Part shown: one piece after another, positions 45,555 through 54,569 of the stretch | Position numbering within the stretch: position 1 is the stretch's first letter | Layout of the letters: every line of letters begins with the position of its first letter | Origin: Lingula anatina | Lineage: Eukaryota > Brachiopoda > Lingulata > Lingulida > Lingulidae | Reading direction: 5' to 3' | Length of the DNA stretch: 54,569 nucleotides | NCBI RefSeq assembly: GCF_001039355.2 | Contig: NW_019775611.1 | Location: forward strand, 240,116 to 294,684 | Translations under genes and position numbers: made by a program | Notes under the pieces: generated by a model | Database searches by the model: none | What the model saw: the letters and a program-made list of their open reading frames with translations, nothing else | Told to the model about the DNA's origin: nothing

Positions 45555-45556
<2 letters not shown>

Positions 45557-45602
<46 letters not shown>

Positions 45603-45608
45603 AGAGAG
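45557..45608. repeat. (TG)n followed by (AG)n
   Basis: Compound microsatellite. Confidence 0.95.
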
Positions 45609-45716
45609 GAGATGTGTCCTTATGAGTTGGATGTTTGATATTTGTATAATCCACACATGCAGACAACTCAGCCAGTTTTCTACATCTGCCTTCCTCTGAT
45701 TCCCTCATCTCTCTTT

Positions 45717-45800
45717 CACTCTCTCTCTCTCTCTCTCTTTCTCACACACATACTTGCATACACACACACACACACACACACTCACACACACACACACACA
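45717..45800. repeat. (TC)n followed by (AC)n
   Basis: Compound microsatellite on the opposite purine/pyrimidine phase to the tract at 45557. Confidence 0.95.
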
Positions 45801-46189
45801 TGGGCATGCTCACATATGCATGCTATCTCTTTCTCATTCACTTTCTCTCGCACACAACTTCTCATCCTTCTCTGCCTTTTCCCCCTCTCTCCTTCCCCAT
45901 GACACATGACCACTTTATCACCACTTTCCCTTCCCCCTCCCCCTAATTAAATGGCTGGCCGCACACTGAGCTGTCATAAGCAGCATGAGGGTTTTAGTAA
46001 CTACATTAATGCACCTTACAGCTTAGAGCTTTCCACTGAGCTTCCACTGTGTTATAGTCTGGGGAAGGAATGTCGAGTGGGCCGAGCTGGATGTATATAT
46101 GTGGATACTGACATATCTAGGGGTACATAGAGCTGGTGTTTTTGTGCTGGAGAGGATATTCCTGCAGGGAGTGAGAAAAGGTAAGATGA

Positions 46190-46201
46190 GAGTGAGTGAG
46201 T

Positions 46202-46233
<32 letters not shown>

Positions 46234-46272
46234 AAGAGAGATGTATGTGTGTGTGTGGGGGGGGGGGGGGGG
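46190..46272. repeat. (AG)n, (TG)n and G-run compound tract
   Basis: GAGTGAGTGAGAGAGAG-type repeats, then TGTGTGTG and about 16 consecutive G. Confidence 0.95.
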
Positions 46273-46636
46273 ATAGAGGGGGAAAGACTACCCTATATGA
46301 GGGCCACATATTAAAAATGTGCACTTTTCTCCATCATGGGGTTTGTGTCTTTAATTAGCCAGGCTCGAGACATATCTGTCAACATCTAGTGAAATATCAC
46401 AGTGACCATGTTATCACAGGTAGAGGGTAGGGAAAGAGAGAGGAGAGAGATGTGTGGATAGAGTCAGAGAAAAAGGGAGAGAAAGATGTTGAAGACATGG
46501 GCATGATATATTAGATTCTCAGGGAAGTGATCCAGCCTCTATAGTAAAATAACAGTAATAGTACCTGAATTTGATATATTTTTAAAATTGGAAGACTGTG
46601 AGATAAAAGGCACAGCATTTATGTTATATTTGCATC

Positions 46637-46810
46637 GGGGCCGTAGCGATAGTCCGAAGGTTCAATAGTCCGAAGGTTCATTGGTCCGAATGTTCACTGT
46701 AGAACCTTCGGACCAATGAACCCTTGATTAAAAAATCGATAAAAATGTTACCACTTTTCGGACCAATGAACCTTCGGACCAATGAACCTTCGGACTATCG
46801 AGACGCCCCC
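46637..46810. mobile_element. hAT-like MITE with exact 8-bp target duplication
   Basis: Flanked by TTTGCATC on both sides (46629-46636 and 46811-46818). Terminal inverted repeats: GGGGCCGTAGCGATAGTCCG left, CGGACTATCGAGACGCCCCC right. The interior is built of TTCGGACCAATGAACC units in both orientations. The 8-bp duplication points to the hAT superfamily. It is 174 bp with no ORF. Confidence 0.93.
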
Positions 46811-47636
46811 TTTGCATCCTTGGCTGTACTCAGGTGGATGATTGGGACTGGATTTTCTTATAACCAAAAGATGCCAGGTATGGAGAGAAGTCCAGTCTTC
46901 CCACCTGGAGTTTGATAACCTACTGGAACCTTACACTCAGGGATGACATTTTTTCCTTATTTTGGCAGATTTCTGACTTCTTGGGAGCCAAAATATCATT
47001 ACCCTAGTAGGCCCCCTGGACCCCACGCCATATTTCCGACTTTTTCACAAAATGACAGTCTCCTCCCTGTACACTAATTGTCAATATGTACCTGCTGTAT
47101 GATAATATCACCCTGAGGGTCAAAGTATACTGGAAAATCATCTCTCTATTATCTCTATTATCATATCTCTAGCAAAACTGTCCATTTCTGGCAGCATAGA
47201 GGTATATATCTTATAGACGGAAACTCACCTCAACAATGTGAAACTCCTGGTGAGAGCCATTCTGTCTGGCGATCATCCACCTTGACGTTGATTTTCTCGA
47301 TATTGATTAATATAAATGCAAATTGGTCATTTCACATCATGAGATTTTCATTCACGTAAGTTTTTCATTTCTGAGTGTTTTGGATAAAGTTCAGAATTTC
47401 ATCTAAACTGCAGTTTGAGATATGAGGTGAAGGTGCGTGGGATTCAGTTGATTCTGATTCATTATTTGGCAATGTTTTAAAATTACTTTGTTGCATGATA
47501 GAAAACTAACCTTATTAAGCATTATTTCAGTCATTCAGGTTGTGCTTTGAAACATTATAGTATGAATTTCTCAGTCACCTTTCAAATAGTTTGATCGGTC
47601 AAATGAAAAAAATTGAGTGAATTTCTCTCCATTTTC

Positions 47637-47853
47637 TCTCTCTCTCTCTCTCTCCGACCCAAACACACACACACACACACACCTTTCAAATAGTTTGTTT
47701 GGTCAAATGAAAAAAAATGTTAATTTCTCTCCATCCATTTCTCTCTCTCTCTCTCTCACCAATTTAACCATACACTCACTCACCAACCCACCCAAACACA
47801 CACACAAAACCTATGGGCATGGGCACACACACACACACACACACACACACCTT
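47637..47853. repeat. (TC)n/(AC)n tracts in a duplicated unit
   Basis: CACCTTTCAAATAGTTTGnTyGGTCAAATGAAAAAAA occurs at 47576 and 47680, each followed by TTTCTCTCCAT and a TC run, then AC runs; a tandem duplication of about 104 bp. Confidence 0.85.
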
Positions 47854-48506
47854 CACTGAGTTGGTATGAGCGTGCATATAAGTTTGTGGATATATATGTG
47901 TAAAAGAGAGAGATGGAGAGACTGCCAGTTTTCCAGGCGTCACAGATAAACTTATCAGTGAAGGTATCTCCATTTAACATTATTATTCTTATCAGGCGGG
48001 GGAACTAAAAGAAAACGAACACCCATTATTGACATTCTGATCATACTAGGTGATAGTAGAATCTGGACCAGAGAATTATAGTCGTCAAGAGACACGGAGT
48101 ATCAGTTTTTGGATCTAGACACAGTGAAGAGTGGTGCCACTCAAGTGGATGATTTATGGCGTTAAAACAAAAACATTGTTGTTCAGACATAGCTGTGAAG
48201 CTTGTTAGTCATGTCGTTACATTGTGTTCTGATATGTTGTCTTGATATGAGTTCATATTGTGATGTCTTTGCTGATGGAGTGTCTTTGCTACCTAATTTG
48301 GGCTCTGCCTCCCTAATTTTTTGCATATTTTTGCCTTGTTATTTATGATTATATTTATTACAAAAACTTATTCAACTAGTCTTCAACTAACTGTTTATTA
48401 ATTTAAAAGCAATAAAACAGGAGAATAAACTCAAAGGCAAGTCAGTTATGATAAATAAGCATAATGTGGACAACATTAAGAAATATAGCTACATGTTTAT
48501 TATGGT

Positions 48507-48508
48507 GT

Positions 48509-48547
<39 letters not shown>

Positions 48548-48549
48548 TT
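48507..48549. repeat. (TTTA)n microsatellite
   Basis: About ten units. Confidence 0.95.
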
Positions 48550-48774
48550 ATCCAACAGTCCCTGCATGTCAACTAGGATTCAGCAAAATACTAAATAAAA
48601 GCAAAAATTTAATGCAGAAATTCAAAATTTTCTTGACATTTATCAGTCTCAAAGAGCCCCAGAGCCCTGGCAATAAAATAAGAAAACCAAGTCATTTCTT
48701 TGTAGTTTTTATTACAGCCCAAAAATCATGTCTGCAAAAGCTATGAAACAGGAGACTCTATTCAAGGACATCTC

Positions 48775-49050
48775 AGACCTAGGGACCACTCCCAGAGACT
48801 ATCCTACTAACTTTGGATCGAACTATCTCCAGGGGGATTCTCACTTAATTGCAATTACCTTGGGCAGCTGAGATGTCTGTCACGCCTGCTGAGGCCGATA
48901 GGGGTAATTAACTATCGTTTAGCAGCTTTAGTGGATGCCCCAGATGTCTTTAGAAGCCGCTTGGGCTGAAAGCAATTTAGCGAGGGACCCTGTGGAGTTG
49001 GACCTATCCTGTTAGATCAATCTAGGGATGGGAACCCAGTCCTAATCTCA
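48775..49050. mobile_element. MITE family 2, diverged copy G
   Basis: Outer ends ACCACTCCCAGAGA and GATGGGAACCCAGT are inverted-related. It contains CTGAAAGCAATTTAGCGAGG and GTTAGATCAATCTAGG, shared with 16005-16095. Confidence 0.6.
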
Positions 49051-49448
49051 GCTGGATCTGTAAAATTCAAACATTCTCAGTAATCCAAAACAAATAGTCT
49101 GCCCTTTCAGTGGAGGTATTCCAGTCATTTGTCTTGTTTTGTTTGGTTTCATTACCTCACGACTGCCGGTGAATGCAATGGATTTAAATGTTTTTAATAT
49201 CTTGGGAGAGAAAATCAATAACTGTACATAGAAGGGAGTAGGTGAAGGGAAATTACATGTAACCTGTGGTGTGGTGACAAGACAAAGCTGGTAGTAGTAG
49301 AGAGTCTTAACACCTGAGGCTGGGTTGACAAAATGACTCCAGCCTGAAAGCTGGTCTAAAAATTTAGCCCCAAAATTTAGCTGATTTATTTGAAGGTAAG
49401 TCTACAGTGGTCACTGTGAGTTTTAGAGGACATGGGAAAGTTATTAGT

Positions 49449-49612
49449 AAGACTGCATTCCCATAACCTTATCGTACTAGCAGGATTGATCTATCTCAGC
49501 AGGGATTCTTGTTAGATATCAGAGCTGCTTAAGCTGAAAGCAATTCAGCGAAAATCCCCTGGTAGATGGGCCGATCAAGCTAGATCATTCCAGGTATGGG
49601 AAGGGGGTCTAT
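49449..49612. mobile_element. MITE family 2, short copy H
   Basis: From GCATTCCCATAACCTTATCG to CATTCCAGGTATGGGAAGGG, with CTGAAAGCAATTCAGCGAAA inside. It is internally deleted relative to copies E and F. Confidence 0.6.
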
Positions 49613-49635
49613 AAGTCTTAAAGGTCACTTGGACA

Positions 49636-50082
49636 GCATTCAGAACAAGGTGATCCGTAGGCTAAGACCACATTCAGAACAGTGGACTAACTAGTCCTAA
49701 GGTCAAATATGGCCGACCCACTGAATATTTCCCCATGGGGAATTTATTCAGTGTCTAACACCCCATTTCCATAGATTAGATCGACCTACTTTAGATCGAC
49801 CTAACTCCCTGGGGGTTCACGCTAAATAGCTGTCAGCCGGGTGGACACGAAAGTTAATTACCTCCTTACAGCTTGTAGTAGGTGGGACGGGCATTTAAGC
49901 CGGATTGTCTGAAAGTAATCTAGTGAGACTCCCCGCAGGGATAGATCGATCTAAAATCTATGGGAATAGAGCCTAATAGTGGATTAGATGGCAAGCTTAT
50001 TTGAGCCGTGGACTAGTTAGTCCACTGTTCTGAATGCGGCCTAACAGATCCTCGGATCAATATGGCTGACCCACTTAAAAAC
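49636..50082. mobile_element. MITE family 1, copy D, interrupted by a family 2 MITE
   Basis: Left part: ACATTCAGAACAGTGGACTA, GGTCAAATATGGCCGACCCA, then TTCCCCATGGGGAA. Right part: GTGGACTAGTTAGTCCACTG then TTCTGAATGCGGCC, in inverted orientation. The two parts are separated by the family 2 element at 49764-49973. Confidence 0.8.
49764..49973. mobile_element. MITE family 2, full-length copy F (nested)
   Basis: Ends ATTTCCATAGATTAGATCG and CGATCTAAAATCTATGGGAA. Inside are CCTAACTCCCTGGGGGTTCA and GAGACTCCCCGCAGGGATAG, as in copy E at 19.8 kb. Confidence 0.85.
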
Positions 50083-53000
50083 TATGCCACTAATTCCCTG
50101 ATATTTAACGGAAATTTGGATATATTGTTGTCATTATGTTTCCGTTGTATATTGTATCTCTAGCACAACATGTGCAAGAGGCTCTAGGTAACAGTTCTAC
50201 ATTGTAACATTACTCCTTATTACATATTTACTTTATTTCTGTCGCCAAGGACATGTGCAAGAGGCTCTACTAGAAATTAAAGCAGTTGGAAATTAAAACT
50301 TTCCAAATGGATTTAATTAGTCATAAAAATGCTTCAAATTTTTTCACCCAGATTTTATACCAGCTGTTTTTAATTACTAGTACACTCTTGGAATTGAAAA
50401 ATACTTCACCTAAAATTAATGTACTGAATGCTAATCACTCAAACTTACCAAATAAAGATTATTAGAAAAAAGGTCCATGTTTTCTTTCTACCTAGAACCT
50501 GTGTTAGAGGCTCTGAATGACATTGCTATCATTCAAACTTACGCAAGAGGCTTCTGAAAGATCCTTCTTTAAGCTGATATCAGTGCCAAGACGCCAGTGT
50601 TTCTTCCCACTTCCTAGCAATTACTCATGCTAGTTGACATCTGCCAAAACTAGCAGTGAGGAAAACCTGCGGTGGATTCCGTGGTTTTCTGTATGAAATG
50701 TAGGCCTGGGAGCAAGTCTTTTTTTGTTATTTTCACTTCGTTTTGAACTGCTGATAAATGGGTGCTTTGGTTATTAACAGTGAGAAAAAAATTTAGAAAA
50801 GTGACGGTGAATGTTTAATGGTATTATATGGAAATGTCTAAGGGCTTGGCCATAATTTCTGGTAATTTTCGTCTTATTTCTTGATAAACTATCATTCCCT
50901 CGTACAGAATACATACCTTTACTGTTGAGGGGACTGTCAATGTTATAAGAGGTTGTTACACATCAGAACAAATGGCAGAAAAATGACTATATTTTTTTTA
51001 ATGATTCAATATCCAAGTAGGAGGTTGATATTTTTTTGTTCTCATTTCTTCTCATCTTACATCATTGGTTCATGTTAACATCTCTGCTTATTGCCTAACA
51101 TCTCTGAGTGAAAGTTTTCATTGGGTTTACTGATTTTGGCATGTAATTTGAGAAAGTGACAAGATAATTGGCGATTTCTTGTACCCTGAATATCACCGTG
51201 TGGTTTTAGGTGTTTGTTGCTATTGACACTGAGCACAGCAAGGGGATTTTGCTATAAAATGTGTTTGATCCTAGGTTTGAACCCCAGGGCGATTTCTTAG
51301 AGATGACTCTTAATGCATGTGCAAAATCTGGCAGAATTATTTTGAAAATTATTTTCTCCTCATATTCATTTTCTTAGGAAAGGGTAGAAGGAAAAAAATG
51401 TCTGTTTTTTTGTCTGATCAGGAGTGGCAGAATGACCAGTTTTGCATTTTTATTCTCTTTTTTTCAAAGCATTTTTTTCATAATATAATGGAGGTGGAAT
51501 AGAAGTGTATTCAACCACAATATATCATTACATAGATAAATAAATCAATATAATTCAAGCTGATTATAGAAATGTGTACTAAGGAAGGGGATGGGGGGGG
51601 GGGGAGGAGACTCAGAGCCTAAGAAATATTTCCTCCAATTTTCTCCACTATTTTCCAACATTCTCTAGTGATATGATTTATTTGTCAGCCGTCATTTTAT
51701 CAATTGCTGACACCCCGGCACTGGCAGGTAGTCCTTCAGAACAAATGTCAGAGCCATTAACTGCTGACTGAGAAAGAAATCCACTTGAGATTTTCCCCAT
51801 CTCTTTTTTTGCTTTCTAAGATTATGTCAAAATGCCAATTCTCATTTGGAGTACTTATGTAAGTACTGTGATGTATTGGTAAAAATAGCGGTGCGTAGTC
51901 AGTGGGATTAGTGCTGATGAATGCAACTTCATGCTGTCAGTTACACAACATCAAGGATGTATTAGCTTGTTATTTAATGTTTTTTATAGTTAATGCCAAA
52001 ATGCCAATCTTCAGTTGGAAAGTTATTGTTGATTAAAGAGCCGTGTATACTGTTGTTATACTTTGCATTTTTTGTGAATAAATTTTGAAAAAGAAATAAA
52101 ACGATTTTTTTTTTTTGGTCATGCTTGACAAAAGATTTTTGAAACATTCTGAATTCTGAAATGATGCAGTAGTCAAGTCAGAAAATGTGAGGAATGAAGA
52201 TTCAAGAAAATTTAGGTTACCAATAAAAATGAGATATTCGAAACTTTTAAAAGCATAACTTTAGATAGTTAATTTTAGTAAAGCATAAACTCTTGGACTG
52301 CTTTACTGACAAACTATAGCCCTGTCTAACTTTCTGAATGAAATTTTAGTCTACTTAGACCCAAGCTAAGTCTGCCAGTCAGCAGTTCTTCAATTAATAA
52401 ATGGAATTTTGTGCATTTCTAAATTTGATTAATCTTTTCATTTGGTTTTGTGAATATGTTTAAAGGAAATAACATTATTATATAATATGTTTTATAGTTA
52501 AGTCAGGAGAATCATTCTGCCAACTGTTATTGTATGCTGTAAGCCAGTCTGTGATGAAATCAGAAGGGTATTAAAATCCATACTTGCAGTCTACAGTGAC
52601 TTCATAATGTGTGTTTGCAGTTTGTGAGATTGTGTCAGTTTTCCAGAACTAAGTGGAAAGTTTTGTATGCTTTTCTGGTCTTGTTTTCTTCACATAAGTA
52701 TGCAAAATGTGTTAGTCACCAATAGATCAGAACAACACTGACAAACAGTTTGGTATAAAATCTAATAGATCTTAGGTAGAAATGACGTAATACTTTGTTT
52801 ATTTCTTTGGTTTTGCTGATGATGGTGGTTTTGTAGTCAGAATTGAGAAAAGTAATATTTGAGAAAAGAAAAGCATATTTGGTAAAAGAAAATAAAGGAG
52901 CAAAAAGGAAGGAAAGAAAGATAATTATGAAAAGAAAGAAAAAGTGAGAGTTATTATTAGAGAGTTATATGACTGTTGGTCATGGAAGGAAGGAGAGCAG

Positions 53001-54525
53001 CAGAAAAGAGAGAATGGAAAAGAGATATTCTGAAAGAGTGAGGAGAAAAATGGTAAGAAAAACTCAAAAACAACTTCAACATTTTCATTGTAATAAGAGT
53101 TCAGAACTTTGAAAGCATGCCTTTGTTAGCTAACAGTTCACAACAGCAGGGGAGGGAACTATACTGACATGGTAGACAGTCGAGAATTTTTTCTCAGTGT
53201 GAAGTTAGATTTACGTTTTCTGGTTGAAACAGCTGTTGACAGTGTGAGCGGAAAAAAGGGTGAGAGATGTAGTTGACATGTTGTTCCGAAATTTGTAAAA
53301 TTGACAAATTATGACAGATATAAGCGTGAACACATGTTATTTACTAGAGATATGTCAACATCGTTCATGTCTAAAATTACAGCTGTTTTTGTTTTTCTTA
53401 AGTACTAGTACTTTCAATGTTTTGTGTCCTGTAACCTTGACCCCACCTGACTCAATAGAGTAAGCTTTAATTTACGTAATCCTCCTTTTGTGTAAGTATA
53501 GATTTGAATAAATACATGCTAAATTCTCAAAAAGCTCAAATGAAATTTATTTTTTGTTCAAAAATGCTTTGTTAATAAAAATGATAAGGTTGACACAAGT
53601 TAGGAAAATTTAGTTGACCTATTTGTCAGAGACTAAATGAAAGTGATGAGATGTTCATCATATAAATCAGCAAAATCCATAAAATGTTAGAAAAGTGAGG
53701 CATTTTGAAAATATCAGTGTATATTTAATGCAAGGCTTGGGTAACGATGGAGAGATTCAGGTTTAAATGCTTCATCCTTATTATGTTGTACTGACAAAAA
53801 AAAGTTTTTTTTTTTTTTGCTTGAATCTCTTCAGACATAATTAGACATGACTTGCAGAATCAAGGAATTCCAAAACTTTGAGCTAATCCTGAGATTTGTC
53901 AAGTTGAAGTGTTTGGTCTCATGAGAAATGTTCTGAAAAAAGAAAAGAACAGAAAAAAAACAGGCACATGTCTGCATAAGAATAATCTCTGAGATGGAAA
54001 GTTTGCCAAGCTCTGAGCTCATGGAGTCCACTCCCTCTCCTACAGCACATACAAACATGTAGCAACGCCTCTTTCAGCTCTTTGCTCCTCCACTCGTGAC
54101 TAACGAGACTAATTACCCAGGTTCCTGAAAGACCGAGAAGTCTGAGAAAGCGGTCGCCTGGCGTACAGTCCTATTGTCCCCCATTTGTGCCAAACCAACA
54201 CCGTTTACGCCAAAGCGCCTGTTTAACTGTAAGAGCTGTCACTTCTGATTTGCAGTTCACACAAAATAGCTGAGATCTTGCAGCTTAGGAGGAAGATAAA
54301 ATTACAGCGACGACAAATTCTCTGTAGGACCCCTGCACACCCTGCTGGTGTGGATTTTTAATGGGCTTTTAAACATCATATGTGTCATTAATATGTGTTG
54401 TGAAGAAAGCAGTAGTTTAATAGAGTGATTATATGGGAGGAGAGACGGGTCTAGTTCACATTTGAATGAGCATAGACTGCTGAGTGGGTAATATAAGGCT
54501 ACAGGAATAATTTAAAAAATATCAA

Positions 54526-54530
<5 letters not shown>

Positions 54531-54569
<39 letters not shown>
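54531..54569. repeat. (TA)n at window end
   Basis: TA repeat running into the window boundary. Confidence 0.95.

Larger units (their letters stand above)
42065..54569. other. Gene-free region (intergenic or a large first intron)
   Basis: No coding exon is found on either strand. It holds dense microsatellites at 44.0-48.6 kb, a hAT-like MITE, clustered family 2 and family 1 MITEs at 48.7-50.1 kb, and several GC-richer islands that may be conserved regulatory elements. Confidence 0.6.

Noticed and set aside
45642-45902. 86-codon frame
   Set aside because: Translated TC/AC microsatellite (Ser-Leu and Thr-His runs).
46052-46324. 90-codon minus-strand frame
   Set aside because: Translated AG/TG/G-run repeat.
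49436-50082. CRISPR-like or tandem array
   Set aside because: Repeats are inverted-end transposon copies of unequal spacing in a eukaryotic genome, not an array.
51270-51300. tRNA B-box-like sequence (GGTTTGAACCCCAG region) suggesting a tRNA or SINE
   Set aside because: No matching A box at the right distance and no cloverleaf fold on either strand.

Overview
The window is eukaryotic, AT-rich nuclear DNA. Genes are split into many short exons with GT-AG introns, and intergenic DNA is crowded with microsatellites and short non-autonomous DNA transposons. The gene content fits an invertebrate animal: an intron-split class A GPCR, a sodium-coupled SLC5 carrier, the splicing factor SMNDC1/SPF30, and an ankyrin-repeat plus SAM protein. 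A lophotrochozoan, most likely a mollusc, is my inference and is not proven by the sequence. The window starts in a T-run, ends in (TA)n, and holds two N gaps of about 0.8 kb, so it is draft-assembly quality.

Layout. 1-4800: no gene seen; A/T-rich flank with a T-run, an (ATT)n tract and one GC-richer block near 3.45-3.66 kb. 4801-7720 (+): two-exon class A GPCR, 422 aa. 7961-8666: a 350-bp near-identical tandem duplication interrupted by a single n. 8698-21800 (-): 16-exon SLC5 (SMCT/SMVT-like) transporter; I rebuilt all exons with compatible phases into a 581-aa protein. Its introns hold several MITE copies and one N gap that contains no missing coding exon. 21.9-25.3 kb: intergenic cluster of terminal-inverted-repeat elements and a CGTA-rich block. 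25315-26168: N gap. 26.2-28.2 kb: intergenic, with a near-perfect foldback MITE at 27.27 kb. 28229-32813 (-): seven-exon SMNDC1 (Tudor protein), 241 aa. 33702-38477 (+): eight-exon ankyrin-SAM protein, 610 aa, head-to-head with SMNDC1. 38.5-54.6 kb: no coding gene found; a possible non-coding first exon near 42.0 kb, microsatellites, a precise 8-bp-TSD hAT-like MITE at 46.6 kb, and a cluster of nested MITEs at 48.7-50.1 kb.

The genes do not form a pathway; this is ordinary animal gene-neighbourhood structure. The most interesting features are structural. First, in the ankyrin gene each repeat is one phase-0 exon, and three introns carry duplicated, decayed copies of exon edges with their splice sites. 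Second, MITEs of two unrelated families sit within a few to about 25 bases of splice sites in the SLC5 and SMNDC1 genes. Third, a foldback MITE lies inside one copy of a duplicated intron unit, which orders the events.
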